The notes below the pieces were generated by a model. That model worked only from the letters and a program-made list of their open reading frames with translations. It ran no database searches and was not told the origin of the DNA. A stretch of 35,055 bases of DNA from Mesostigma viride (lineage: Eukaryota > Streptophyta > Mesostigmatophyceae > Mesostigmatales > Mesostigmataceae), in assembly GCA_009746045.1 (NCBI GenBank), contig RPFO01000809.1, forward strand, positions 25,001 to 60,055. The letters are read 5' to 3'. The position numbers were made by a program, and so were the translations under genes. Positions 1 to 8,533 of the stretch are shown here, piece after piece; within the stretch, counting starts at the first letter, position 1, and every line of letters begins with the position of its first letter.

Positions 1-1103
1 TCCGTCGCTCAGTCGTGGGCGGAAAGCTGCCGGCTCCTGCCCCTTTTGGCAACAGCAGCGCCTGACCTCCTGGACCCCAGCAGCCCTTTGCCCTTCGTCA
101 CCGCCATCCAGGAGGCCTATGCTGAGATCCAGCAGGCCTGTTCTCCCGTCCGTGCCGCTCAGGCGGTACAGCGCCACCTCCCTCGCGGCACTCCCTCGGT
201 CGCCTCCGTTCAATCTCCCGCCGCATTCCCTGCTCGCGTCATCGATAAACACCAGAAAACCTACGCGGGTATTCTGCACACGGCTGATTGGATTGCTCTT
301 TTCGCGGACCTCAACGCCCAGGGACGTGCGTGGCTGTTCTCGCTTTCCTTGCGGAGTGTGGGCTCGGCGTACCTTCGTGCTCTTCCCATGGCCCCCCATT
401 CGCCTTGGCTCCCAGCCACTACTCGGTGGCGCTCCGGCACCAGCTATTTGCCCCGCAGCCTCTTGTTCCGGCCGGGCGGCCTTGTGGTAGCTGTGGGCAG
501 CCGCTGGATCCCACGGGGACTCACTACCTTGCCTGCATGGGGGGCCAACAGAATCAGAATTGGTATTTGTATTTGCACACTGTCCTCCTGACGGTGGTGC
601 TCGCCATGATCCGGTCGGTTTTCCCCCACGCGAACATCCGGTCCGAGGATGCGGATGGCGCTGCCTTCTATTCCCCCAACCACCGGCCTGACATCGTGGT
701 GCTGGACTTTGAGGGGGGTGGCCGGCATCTGCTTATTGACGTTTCGGTGGCGCGGCCCTTGGCTCTTAGCCACGTGGCTGGGGCCTCCCTCACGGCAGGT
801 TACACGGCGGACCGGGCGGAGCGGGCCAAGCTCCTGGCCTACGGCGACGTCGGGCACCATCGTGTGGTGCCCTTTGTCCTGGAGGAGTTTGGGGCCATGG
901 GGCCCCTGACCTCCGCCTTCTTCAAGGAGTGTTGCCGGCTCCGGGAGGACCGGCTGGACCTGGAGGGCCAGCGGGCCCCATGGTCGGCGCGGACCTGGAC
1001 GTCATATTGGCGTCAGCGCTTGTCGGTGGCGCTGACTCGGGCCATGGCTGACATCATGCTCCGCCGTACGCGGGCTGATTTTGCGGTGCAGCAGGGCTAT
1101 TAG
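1..1103 (+). pseudogene. 3' end of a non-LTR retrotransposon polyprotein (zinc knuckle plus C-terminal endonuclease-like domain), frameshifted
   Basis: Reading frame 1 is open from the first base to about 390, then the sensible protein continues one frame over and stops at the TAG at 1101-1103. The switch falls at a run of six C at 392-397. Downstream is a CCHC cluster (CGSCG...GTHYLAC, about 480-540), then a segment with RPDIVV, a glycine-rich turn and IDVSVA, then GY.A.RAE..K. This order (zinc knuckle, then a PD-(D/E)XK-like core) is the one known at the C-terminus of non-LTR retrotransposon reverse transcriptases with a restriction-like endonuclease. The reverse transcriptase palm itself lies left of the window. 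The element was probably mobile in the host. The break could be a sequencing error. Family placement is inferred from motifs only. Confidence 0.72.
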
Positions 1104-1386
1104 GTTCCTCCCGTTAGGCGTTTCCATTGGTCTTATCGTAGTATAGAGCTTTGACATGGCTCTGTATATAGGTTCATAGCTGGGCGTTTGCTTTGGTTTG
1201 AGTGATTTCACTCTGCTGTAAGTAATTATATTTTAAATATATAGGTTCCTCCCGTTAGGCGTTTCCATTGGTCTTATCGTAGTATAGAGCTTTGACATGG
1301 CTCTGTATATAGGTTTATAGCTGGGCGTTTGCTTTGGTTTGAGTGATTTCACTCTGCTGTAAGTAATTATATTTTTTTAATATATA
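1101..1386 (+). repeat. Tandem duplication (2 x ~141 bp) of the retrotransposon 3' tail
   Basis: The segment starting TAGGTTCCTCCCGTTAGG at 1101 recurs at 1242 almost without change and ends in the AT-rich string TAATTATATTTT. The first copy begins with the stop codon of the retrotransposon, so the unit is its 3' untranslated region, present twice in tandem. Tandem 3' ends are known in some non-LTR elements. Confidence 0.85.
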
Positions 1387-1650
1387 AGACCTCATGACAT
1401 AGATGTCTCCCTCCATGCAGGTCTTCCTACAGATAGCCACGTGGCTCCAGCGGTCTTCGCGTCTTTCCTCTCAGACAACTACCCTGGTCCTTCCACGACA
1501 TTGGAACGCCATGCGTGTAGGAATAGTTGTCTCGTATTCATCAATATTAATTAATAGACACGCGCTTGCGCATCATCATGCATAGTTACTTACATCAGAG
1601 TGATCGAAGGCACCCAATTAAAAGTAAACGAAGCCAACGCCAACTTAAAG

Positions 1651-1723
1651 AGATTAATAGACACGTGACTGCGTCGCGATATAAGTCCTCAGTGGGAGGG
1701 GAACATGGGATGGAATGGATGGT
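1651..1723 (+). repeat. Short dispersed repeat, copy 1 (TAATAGACACGTGACTGCG family)
   Basis: Begins TTAATAGACACGTGACTGCG and continues with CATAAG-like sequence, TCCTCAGTGGGAGGGG and ATGGGATGGAATGGATGG. Related copies lie at 1900-1970 and 4711-4762. Intact copies contain the inverted repeat CACGTGA-ctgcg-TCACGTG. Confidence 0.7.
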
Positions 1724-1899
1724 GTAAGCTATCTAGGTCCTAGTTAAAGGGTTGTGGGCAGCACAGCCCGAATCGCTATGAATGCCATATAGGTACGCGG
1801 TCGCACGCGGAGCCCCCACAGACTTGGGGGTGGTCTCAATCAGCACTACTTGCCATCTATCCTTGCGCACCATCTGCCTCCCAACCCAATTAATTAGTT

Positions 1900-1970
1900 A
1901 ATAGACACGTGACTGCGTCACGTGAGCATAAGTCCTCGGCGAGAGGGGAACATGGGATGGAATGGATGGT
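1900..1970 (+). repeat. Short dispersed repeat, copy 2
   Basis: Same family as 1651-1723. Here the palindrome CACGTGACTGCGTCACGTG is intact, and the sequence runs through GCATAAGTCCTC and the GGGATGGAATGGATGGT end. Confidence 0.72.
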
Positions 1971-2953
1971 ATATAAGCCTCCCCCTAGGGCAGCGTGCGG
2001 CTGCCTAGATAGATGACGTAGATAGAATGTTGTTAGATAGATGTAGTATGTAGCCAATGTAGATAGATTAGACCGGTAGGAATGTGTGCACCCATCCATC
2101 CATTCATCGGGGTTAATGCTCCGTGACTCCCCAACGGGAGCACGAGTCTAATTAATTAATTAATTAATATAAGCCTCCATATTATAGACAAACTAGGAGG
2201 CTGCCCGGGTGTGAGCCCATTACGTCTAGTGTAGCACATGTCCATGCCGAGTCTATCACGAAAAGTCCAGGGGTGGCGGCCCTGCCGCGCGCGGCCTGGG
2301 GCACGCCAGGTGAGGACATATTGCCCAGGCTGGGCGGGCTTGGTGCCATCTAGTCTATCTGATGTGTCTACCTGATCTCAAGGAGACAACCAGCGCAGGC
2401 CAGAAATCGGGAGAATCCGGACCATGGTAGCTTGAGCCTGCCGCTATCTTGTCTGCGTGTTCGAGTCGTTCAGGATGATGAAGATGAATGGTGATGGAAA
2501 TGTGTAGCCGTGTGCATTGAAATTATGGCTGGCTTACGTGTAGAGCGACTAGATGACCTAGACAGTGGGGCCGGAAACAGCATGCTTGATCAGGGCGTGT
2601 GTTTCGAGCCTAACTGGCCGGGAGTGTCTAGATAGTGGTGAGCACCATTGCTGCGATCGCTCTCCCACCATTTACGAGGAAATACCCGCAAATGGAAAAC
2701 CACTGAAAAGGTCTAGCTAGTCAGTCATCACGTTAGCCATGCCATGATTCCAAACGTCCAAGAACTGCACACGGTGCAAAGGCAAAAAGCCGGAGGACAG
2801 CACTTTCAAATGTGCGGCGGGAGCCAAAAGCCCGCGTATGCCAGAAAACATCGTGTTGGTGCAGCGACGCGACGATGTGGACAACGAATCCAGTGCTGGA
2901 AGCTCGGAACGGCCGCAAAGGAGATCTGGCATCACAGGGTTCAGATGTGCGAA

Positions 2954-3027
2954 GATTAATTAATTAATTAATTAATTAATTAATTAATTAATTAATTAAT
3001 TAATTAATTAATTAATTAATTAATTAA
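2954..3027. repeat. (TTAA)n microsatellite
   Basis: An uninterrupted run of the tetramer over about 74 bp. Shorter runs of the same tetramer sit at about 2150-2166, 3417-3434 and 3898-3916, several of them directly at the start of a dispersed repeat copy. Confidence 0.95.
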
Positions 3028-3186
3028 AATCATAGCTCCGTGGGAGCGTATGTAACACATAGCCCTGAGAAAGGGGCATCTATGGGTTTGTAATACAATC
3101 AGGGCGACAACCTGCAGGTGTAGGATGTACAACTATCACCTGCTCTGGGTGCACTAGGTGCACCTGCACCTCTGTGATGGTTCATG
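3028..3186 (+). repeat. Dispersed repeat family A, copy 1
   Basis: Shares with 3655-3815 and 3916-4093 the order: CTCC-GTGGGAG hairpin, GTAGCACATA-like string, AGAAGGGGC, TATGG, AATACA, a CCTGC-rich part, and GGGTGCAC.AGGTGCACCTGCACC near the end. Copies are diverged. It starts directly after the TTAA microsatellite. Confidence 0.7.
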
Positions 3187-3654
3187 CCTCCTAAACAAGC
3201 ACAGGCACACAAGGCGGCTTGAGGAGAGGGCCTAGAAGGCCTGCATGACGTATGTGTGCGGAGATACTATGCGATCCAGCCGGTCCACGACCTGTTTGTA
3301 GAGCTTGTGCCAAGGGCCAGCACCGAACAGATGTGGGTGACGTTGCAAAAAACACCGGACTTGACCTGATCTGTGCGGGCCAGCAGGTGCCCGGGCTAGG
3401 CCCAGGCGCCTGTGCATAATTAATTAATTAATTAGGCGCCTGTGCCTAAGAATGTGGGAAACATAGGGCATTAATAATAGACGCAGTCACTTGTCTATTA
3501 ATTAATTTCTAGGGAAAATCAGCATACAAATCGTCATTACTAATGTGCAAACCATTACAGGCTGCGGCCATGTACATGTCGAATTGTTGATCCGGGAATT
3601 CGAATCATGCAGGCCCTGACATGTGGCCGTAGTGTCGATCCATTCATTCATTAA

Positions 3655-3815
3655 TTAGGACCATGACTCCCTTGGGAGTACATGTGGCACATAGCGCCCT
3701 GAGAAGGGGCATATGGCCTTTAATACACTCTTCCAAGGCTACTTCCTGCAATTAGGGTAGGGTGTAGACTACGCCTGCTCTGGGTGCACAAAGTGCACCT
3801 GCACCCCACTGTATT
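3655..3815 (+). repeat. Dispersed repeat family A, copy 2
   Basis: Same block order as 3028-3186, preceded by ATTCATTAATTAGGA. It contains ACTCCCTTGGGAGT, GAGAAGGGGCATATGGCC and GCACCTGCACC. Confidence 0.7.
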
Positions 3816-3915
3816 CAGGCGCCTAGGGGCAGAGGGGGGAAGATCAGCATTGTTATACAGAAGCTAGGGCATGGCGTCTCAGCATAGAGTAGCTCTCTGC
3901 ATTAATTAATTAATT

Positions 3916-4093
3916 AGGAACATAACTCCGTTGGGAGTATATGTAGCACATAACCCGCAGAGAAGGGGCGTATGGCCTATAGTACATTCTAAGCTACTTC
4001 CTGCAAGGGTGGGAATGTAAACAACACTTGCTCCTTTGCGGAGTGCCTGATCAGAACACTTGCTCTAGGTGCCCCAAGGGCACCTGCACCCCC
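3916..4093 (+). repeat. Dispersed repeat family A, copy 3
   Basis: Same block order, preceded by ATTAATTAATTAGGAAC. It contains ACTCCGTTGGGAGT, AGAGAAGGGGCGTATGGCC and GCACCTGCACC. It is more diverged in its second half. Confidence 0.65.
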
Positions 4094-4235
4094 CAGAGTC
4101 TCGGGTTCAACCCAGCGAAGGGGATCCCGTCATGGGGGGGAAGATCATATTATGGCTATACAATTTCTGGCCTGCGCTGGTTGTCTCCTTGATACAAAAG
4201 CTAGAGCGTGGCATCTCAGCAGAGAGCAGCTCTCT

Positions 4236-4632
4236 GCATGGGCACAGCATAACTACTGAAATAGAGCTAGGCATCATCTGGAGTGTGGCACATCATAGGC
4301 ACACATTTACATGGCTAAATAATGCTCGTGAATCAGCTGGTATAATGCCTGTAGGAGGCGTACATGTACATGGCAATCAGAAGAATGTACATGGCCACGG
4401 TCTATCTATTCTACACTACTAGTGCTGTATTCCCCTAAGCTGGGGCGTCTGGAGTCGCTGGGGCCGCGGGGGTCGCATGCCAGGGCTTGTGGCCGACGTA
4501 GATGGCCGCCCCCTTCCAGCTAGTACACCGGCTGCCCCGCCTAGGTCTGCCGGAGCTGGAGGTAGGTCGGCCATAGCTCCCGTCGCCGTTGTTGCTGCAT
4601 GCGCCAGGGTCAAGTCGTCGTCAAGGGTGATG
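4236..4632 (+). repeat. Direct repeat C, left copy (~400 bp)
   Basis: GCATGGGCACAGCATAACT, then GAGCTAGGCATCA, ATAATGCTCGTGAATCAGC, TGCCTGTAG..GGCGTACATG, CTACACTACTA and CCCCTAAGCTGGGGCGTC. All these blocks recur in the same order in 4638-5066. No coding potential is convincing in either copy. Confidence 0.8.
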
Positions 4633-4637
4633 AGCTC

Positions 4638-5066
4638 TCTGCATGGGCACAGCATAACTAAATAAATAAAGCTAGGCATCAACTGGTGTGTGGCACATCA
4701 TGGGCACACATTAATTAATAGACACGTGACTGCGTCACGTGAGCATAAGTCCTCAGTGGGAGGGGCACACATGTACATGACTTAATAATGCTCATGAATC
4801 AGCTGCTATAGTGCCTGTAGTAGGCGTACATGTACAAGGCCACGGTCTGACTATTCTACACTACTACTGCTGTATTCCCCTAAGCTGGGGCGTCCGTCTG
4901 GAGTCGCTGGGGCCGCGGGGGTACGTCGCGTGCCAGGGCTTGTGGCCGACGTAGATGGCTGCCCCCTTCCAGTACACTGGCCCCGCCGTGGTCTGCCGGA
5001 GCTGGAGGTAGGTCGGCCATAGCTCCCGTCGCCGTTGTTGCTGCGCCATGCAGGGTCAAGTCGTCA
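4638..5066 (+). repeat. Direct repeat C, right copy, carrying an insertion at 4711-4762
   Basis: Tandem neighbour of 4236-4632 with the same block order. It differs mainly by an extra segment between GGGCACACA and a second GGGCACACA, annotated separately. Confidence 0.8.
4711..4762 (+). mobile_element. Short inserted copy of the TAATAGACACGTGACTGCG repeat with apparent target duplication
   Basis: In the left copy of repeat C the sequence reads AGGCACACATTTACATG. In the right copy GGGCACACA (4702-4710) is followed by the short repeat and then by GGGCACACA again (4763-4771), after which homology to the left copy resumes. The repeated 8-9 bp is what a target-site duplication would look like. 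The inserted unit starts with TTAATTAATAG and contains the palindrome CACGTGACTGCGTCACGTG. Confidence 0.6.
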
Positions 5067-5206
5067 TCCAGGGTGAAGTGAGTCTTCTCGTGTCGATCCA
5101 TGCGCTCGACTACTTAATTTACCGAGATAACACAGCGCCAGGAACTTGACCCATACTAGTAATTAATGGACACTGTTCCATAGAAACACACGTCCTGGCT
5201 CAACCG

Positions 5207-5264
5207 CTTCGCGACGTGACCCCCAAGGGGCATTCCCGTACGCTTCCCGTACGCTTCCCGGTAG
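5207..5264 (+). repeat. 58-bp direct repeat, left copy
   Basis: Starts CTTCGCGACGTGACCCCC and ends TTCCCGGTAG, with an internal CGTACGCTTCC tandem. It is identical base for base to 6737-6794. The two copies bracket the palindromes and the gene fragments between them. Confidence 0.92.
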
Positions 5265-5493
5265 GGAACTCAAGCCATTTCGCTACCTACCCAACAGAGA
5301 CGCGGTGATACAACAAGCCAAACTGGCCAGAAAAAGGTTGCTACAACTGCCGGTGCTTTGATTCTAGCGCCTGGAGGCCGTTCCGTCACGGTACACGTGC
5401 GTCCTGGTCGTCACAAGCGGGGCGGCACGGGCAAGTTTCCGATTCTTCTCGTCCAGAAGAAGACATCGATACTTTACGCTGAAGTGCTTGGGC

Positions 5494-5569
5494 AGTTATA
5501 TACAACGATTCCTGCGGAATCGATACTAAGCGCTTAGTATCGATTCCGCAGGAATCGATGTATATAACT
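5494..5569. repeat. 76-bp near-perfect palindrome, copy 1
   Basis: Bounded by AGTTATATAC and GTATATAACT, with arms containing CGATTCCTGCGGAATCGATA and centre AAGCGCTT. It can fold into one long hairpin on either strand. The second copy at 6076-6151 differs by very few bases. The shape resembles a tiny non-autonomous palindromic element, but no transposase is visible. Confidence 0.93.
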
Positions 5570-5924
5570 AAGACTGTTGCGACACGCCGGCATCCCGGGT
5601 TCGAATCCCGCTAGGATCGTTCCGGGGGTGGATTTTTCGCCTAGTAATGCGAATAACGTTGCGGACGCTAATCGTTCGGCCTAATATGTCAATCGAAATA
5701 GGCAAGTGCTCTCCGCTTACTAGGCGGAGTACCAGCGCTAGCTATTCGACTGATATGATGTGCTCAACCGGCTAATCATCTGTGTTGTTCGACGTCGCTC
5801 CGAAAATCGGCTAAGTCCCCGAAATCGGCTAATTTCCACGCGATGTCTCGCTATAATCGACTAGGCCTAGTTCGGTGGCTCGCTGGGCACCGAGTATGAT
5901 AGGCCGCTGGCCTCTGACCCCCCG
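5570..5924. other. Spacer between palindromes, no gene seen
   Basis: Contains a GGTTCGAATCCC string that resembles a tRNA T-loop, and repeated ATCGGCTAA motifs. No complete tRNA and no coding frame can be supported. Confidence 0.5.
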
Positions 5925-6030
5925 TCGAATAGGAAATTTCGACAATCGAATAAGGAAAATTCGATAATCGAATAGGAAAGTTCGATGGTCGAATAGGCAA
6001 CTTCGATAATCGAATAGCCAATTCGATGAC
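5925..6030. repeat. ~21-bp minisatellite, five degenerate units
   Basis: Units follow TCGAATAGG-AAA-TTCGATAA with small changes and are arranged head to tail. Each unit contains TCGAAT and TTCGA, so the array is rich in short inverted repeats. Confidence 0.8.
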
Positions 6031-6075
6031 CCGACTAGTATCGGCCTTAGCCTTGCCGGCGCAAGCAAAAGTTTT

Positions 6076-6151
6076 AGTTATATACAACGATTCCTGCGGA
6101 ATCGATACTAAGCGCTTAGTGTCGATTCCGCAGGAATCGATGTTTATAACT
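6076..6151. repeat. 76-bp near-perfect palindrome, copy 2, overlapping a stop codon
   Basis: Same sequence as 5494-5569 apart from two or so substitutions. Its right end supplies the TAA stop (6144-6146) of the minus-strand frame at 6144-6536, so that protein ends within the palindrome. Confidence 0.93.
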
Positions 6152-6536
6152 TGGGCGGGTTTCGTCCGTCCAGGTAGAACTTGAGCCCCGTGTAGGTGTA
6201 CATGGATAGAAAGGGCACGACAGTGAGGGCCTTGGGGTCGAACTCATCCTCGCCAACGACCACTTTGACCCGGACGTCGCTCGTGATGTCTCTGATCGCA
6301 TCGCACGCCGGCAAGCGGTCGAGTTTGACTATCAAGTCGCCAGTCTGGCCGTCTACCTCGAGGACCGCGATGTTGTTGACGGCGTACTCGGTGGACGGTT
6401 CATACGCGACACACTGGGTCCAGCCCTCGCCGACTTCTTCACGCGGGGGCGTCACCAGGACCTCCAGGGCCTGGTTGAAGGTCCCCTCTCCTAACTCGTA
6501 CACTGGCAGTGTGTCGATGAATGCGTCGATGTCCAT
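6144..6536 (-). CDS. Virus-like protein of unknown function, probably truncated at its C-terminus
   Basis: I chose the start MDIDAFIDTLP (ATG at 6534-6536) because residues upstream in the same frame have poor composition and run over a C homopolymer. The 130 residues are balanced in composition, acidic near the N-terminus, with alternating hydrophobic stretches (VKVVVGEDE, FLSMYTYTGLKFYL) that suggest beta structure. No family is recognised; a jelly-roll structural protein is one guess. The last three or so residues and the stop are supplied by the 76-bp palindrome, so the original gene was probably longer. It lies in a fragment bounded by repeats on both sides and may no longer be functional. 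Confidence 0.5.
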   Translation of the reverse strand: MDIDAFIDTLPVYELGEGTFNQALEVLVTPPREEVGEGWTQCVAYEPSTEYAVNNIAVLEVDGQTGDLIVKLDRLPACDAIRDITSDVRVKVVVGEDEFDPKALTVVPFLSMYTYTGLKFYLDGRNPPKL

Positions 6537-6577
6537 GGTGTACACGCTTGAATAGCACCACAGATAATCCACTGGCT

Positions 6578-6736
6578 CTAGGCGCACCACAGGTCCAACA
6601 CCACCTTGGTGGGGTCGCTGGCGGCGGCCTTCTTGCCCCCCCCCCCCCCCCCCCGCCCCGCTTCCTCGGCTTCTTCTTGCCCGCGTCCACCTGCACCGTG
6701 CGGACGTCGTGGGCCCGCGCATCACGTACTCGACAA
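6578..6736 (-). pseudogene. 3' remnant of an unknown gene, cut by the 58-bp repeat
   Basis: Read on the minus strand, a short frame ending at the TAG at 6578-6580 has a lysine/arginine patch (GKKKPRKR), a glycine run encoded by 19 consecutive C on the plus strand (6636-6654), then KKAAASDPTK and VVLDLWCA. It needs at least one frame adjustment, and its 5' end stops where the 58-bp repeat at 6737 begins. The length of the homopolymer is unlikely to be read reliably. This may be the tail of the gene that once preceded the 6144-6536 gene. Confidence 0.35.
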
Positions 6737-6794
6737 CTTCGCGACGTGACCCCCAAGGGGCATTCCCGTACGCTTCCCGTACGCTTCCCGGTAG
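6737..6794 (+). repeat. 58-bp direct repeat, right copy
   Basis: Identical to 5207-5264. Immediately to its right begins the GTTCCCAGGAG array. Confidence 0.92.
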
Positions 6795-7010
6795 TTCGCG
6801 GTAGTTCCTATTGGTTGCTAGTTAGTTCCCAGGAGTTCCCAGGAGCTCCCAGGAGTTCCCAGGGAGTTCATAGGAGTTCCCAAGAGTTCCCAGGGTGTTG
6901 AGAGGAGTTCCCAGGGTGTCGAGAGGAGTTCCCAGGAGTTCCCAGGACTTCCCAGGACTTCCCAGGGAGTCTAGGGATTTCCAGGGAATCCGAGGCGATC
7001 AGGGACTTTC
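6795..7010. repeat. Degenerate ~10-bp array (AGTTCCCAGG)
   Basis: Many head-to-tail variants of AGTTCCCAGG, AGGAGTTCCC and TTCCCAGGACT. Long open frames across it exist only because the repeat lacks stop codons; I do not call them genes. Confidence 0.8.
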
Positions 7011-7085
7011 CAGGGACCCAAGGTGTGCGCCAGGGTCCAGGACATTTTACGTGTCCGGGACCCAGGGACAGCGCGGATGTCCAGG

Positions 7086-7198
7086 GACCGGAGGACATTC
7101 CAGACGTCCGCGGGACCGAGGGACATTCCAGACGTCCGCAGGACCGAGGGACATTCCAGACGTCCGCGGGACCGAGGGACATTCCAGACGTCCGCGGC
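7086..7198 (+). repeat. 28-bp tandem repeat, four units
   Basis: GACCGAGGGACATTCCAGAC followed by GTCCGCGG, starting at 7086, 7114, 7142 and 7170. The units are nearly identical, and each contains the palindrome GACGTC. The array sits upstream of the gene at 7375. Confidence 0.92.
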
Positions 7199-7374
7199 GG
7201 GCAGGCGGGTATCCAGGGGTGTGGTGTCGTAACCGCAATTCGGACGACGCCATATGGCTTGTCATACACCCGCCACGTGGCGCGAGTGGATTGGAGGGAA
7301 GTACGCGGAGTACGGGGGAATGCGGGGGAGTACGGGGAAAAATGTGTACGGGGGAAGTATCTCCGAACTCCCAC

Positions 7375-7929
7375 ATGACCGTCGCGTCGCCGTACCACAG
7401 GCGGGAAGGTGCCGCGCCCGACGCCCGCCGAAAGCGAATGCTGCAGCTCGCCGCCGTCGCACAGGGAGGGGCGCCGGCCGTGCAGCAGTCGTCCGGGTTC
7501 CTCCAGACCGCGTTCAACGGCGTGCTCAAGCTGCTGTTCCGGAAAGTGGGCTCGAAGATTATCCGCGAGGCGATCAAGCGGGAGCAGGGGCTGCAGGCCC
7601 TCCTGAAGTTCAATTCGCCCCTTAAAGTCTTCAACATGGGCGGGCTGCAGAGCTACCTGGGCACCAAAGGGGCGCGCGTGGCCAGGGCGGTGCGGATCGG
7701 CATCCGCGTCGTACGCATTGTCATGATGGTAGCCTACGTCATACCCAAGGGACTCGAGGAGTTCGACGTGATGGAGCTCGCGGCCGGGACCGCGGCCGAC
7801 GGGTACGACCGCACGCACGACGCGATCGTCGGGATCGAGGGGGACGAGGACGAGGAGCTGGCGGCGCTCGCGGCGGCGGGCGCGGTCGAGGAGGAGCTGT
7901 CCGTCGACGACGAGATCGTCTATTTTTAG
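7375..7929 (+). CDS. Unknown virus-like protein with amphipathic/hydrophobic central helix and acidic tail
   Basis: 184 residues from the ATG at 7375; the ATG at 7438 is an alternative. The frame continues open upstream only through repeat DNA, so I did not extend it. Residues 41-80 look helical (FLQTAFNGVLKLLFRKVG, IIREAIKREQ), 101-125 are basic then hydrophobic (ARAVRIGIRVVRIVMMVAYV), and the last 35 residues are strongly acidic (EGDEDEELAAL, EEELSVDDE). It could be a membrane-associated virion protein or a DNA-packaging accessory; no family is recognised. The next gene follows after about 60 bp on the same strand, so the two may be expressed together. Confidence 0.6.
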   Translation: MTVASPYHRREGAAPDARRKRMLQLAAVAQGGAPAVQQSSGFLQTAFNGVLKLLFRKVGSKIIREAIKREQGLQALLKFNSPLKVFNMGGLQSYLGTKGARVARAVRIGIRVVRIVMMVAYVIPKGLEEFDVMELAAGTAADGYDRTHDAIVGIEGDEDEELAALAAAGAVEEELSVDDEIVYF

Positions 7930-7988
7930 CCGATGCGGCGGCCGGCGAAAAGTTCTCAGGGAATCGTATCCGGATCCGGACCCGAACC

Positions 7989-8465
7989 ATGTCCGACGTG
8001 CGCGTGCTGACGATCCACTCCGACGCGGCCAACGTGACCGACGCGACCACGAGCGCGGCCAACGAGTGGGTCGTGACCGTGTCGGCCGACGAGTCCGCGC
8101 CTTTGCTCGGCCCGCGGTGGAAGATGCATCTGCTCTACGCGTGCGTGAAGGGCTTCGTGCCCGCGGGCACCAGCCGGGTCGTGGGGATCTACTCGGACGG
8201 GTTCCTCGGGGCGGCGGACGGGGGGATGACGCTGTTGGCGGCCGAGACGGCGCTCTCGAACCTCGCGTCCGACGTCACCGTGGTCAACCAGCAGAATTAC
8301 TTGCCCATCGCGAACCCGCGGCTGCTCAGGGACGGGGGCTCGTTCCGCGTGCGCGTGTGCCACCTGGACGCGGCCAGCCCGCTGACCGCGGGCGCGCGGC
8401 CCGTCGTGGGCGACTGGACGCTCGTGCTGCGACTCGAGATGCTGGGCAGCAAGCCGCGGACGTGA
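7989..8465 (+). CDS. Putative small structural protein, beta-rich
   Basis: 158 residues starting MSDVRVLTIHSD. The composition is well behaved, with repeated beta-strand-like segments (NEWVVTVSAD, TSRVVGIYSDGF, SDVTVVNQQNY, SFRVRVCHLD) and a closing GDWTLVLRLEML. This pattern, short length and ending with a W-x-L strand, resembles single jelly-roll minor capsid or penton proteins of eukaryotic DNA viruses, but no diagnostic motif is present and the assignment is a guess. It sits downstream of 7375-7929 on the same strand. A structure prediction would be the quickest way to settle it. Confidence 0.6.
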   Translation: MSDVRVLTIHSDAANVTDATTSAANEWVVTVSADESAPLLGPRWKMHLLYACVKGFVPAGTSRVVGIYSDGFLGAADGGMTLLAAETALSNLASDVTVVNQQNYLPIANPRLLRDGGSFRVRVCHLDAASPLTAGARPVVGDWTLVLRLEMLGSKPRT

Positions 8466-8533
8466 GCGCGCGCGGGCGCCGGCGGAGGCAGGGGGCGGAG
8501 GGCGGACTCGGCTTGAAACCTAGCTTACTCTGG

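Larger units (their letters stand above)
1387..5160. other. Gene-poor, repeat-rich flanking DNA, AT-richer than the right side
   Basis: No open frame here shows a domain, sensible composition or a promoter, so I call no gene. The stretch is made of TTAATTAA-type microsatellites, three or more dispersed repeat families listed separately, and unclassified DNA. Base composition is visibly lower in GC than after about 7 kb, which fits host DNA flanking an inserted element. Confidence 0.6.

Noticed and set aside
1403-5101. Short open frames of 60-117 codons in the left flank
   Set aside because: Low-complexity or repeat-derived, with no promoter, no motif and no conserved composition.
5578-5630. 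tRNA-like T-arm string GGTTCGAATCCC
   Set aside because: Only the T-loop-like part is there. I could not find a matching acceptor 5' half, D-arm or anticodon arm, so no tRNA gene is called.
6868-7818. Open frames across the 10-bp and 28-bp arrays
   Set aside because: They owe their length to stop-free tandem repeats and lie opposite or upstream of the better-supported gene at 7375.
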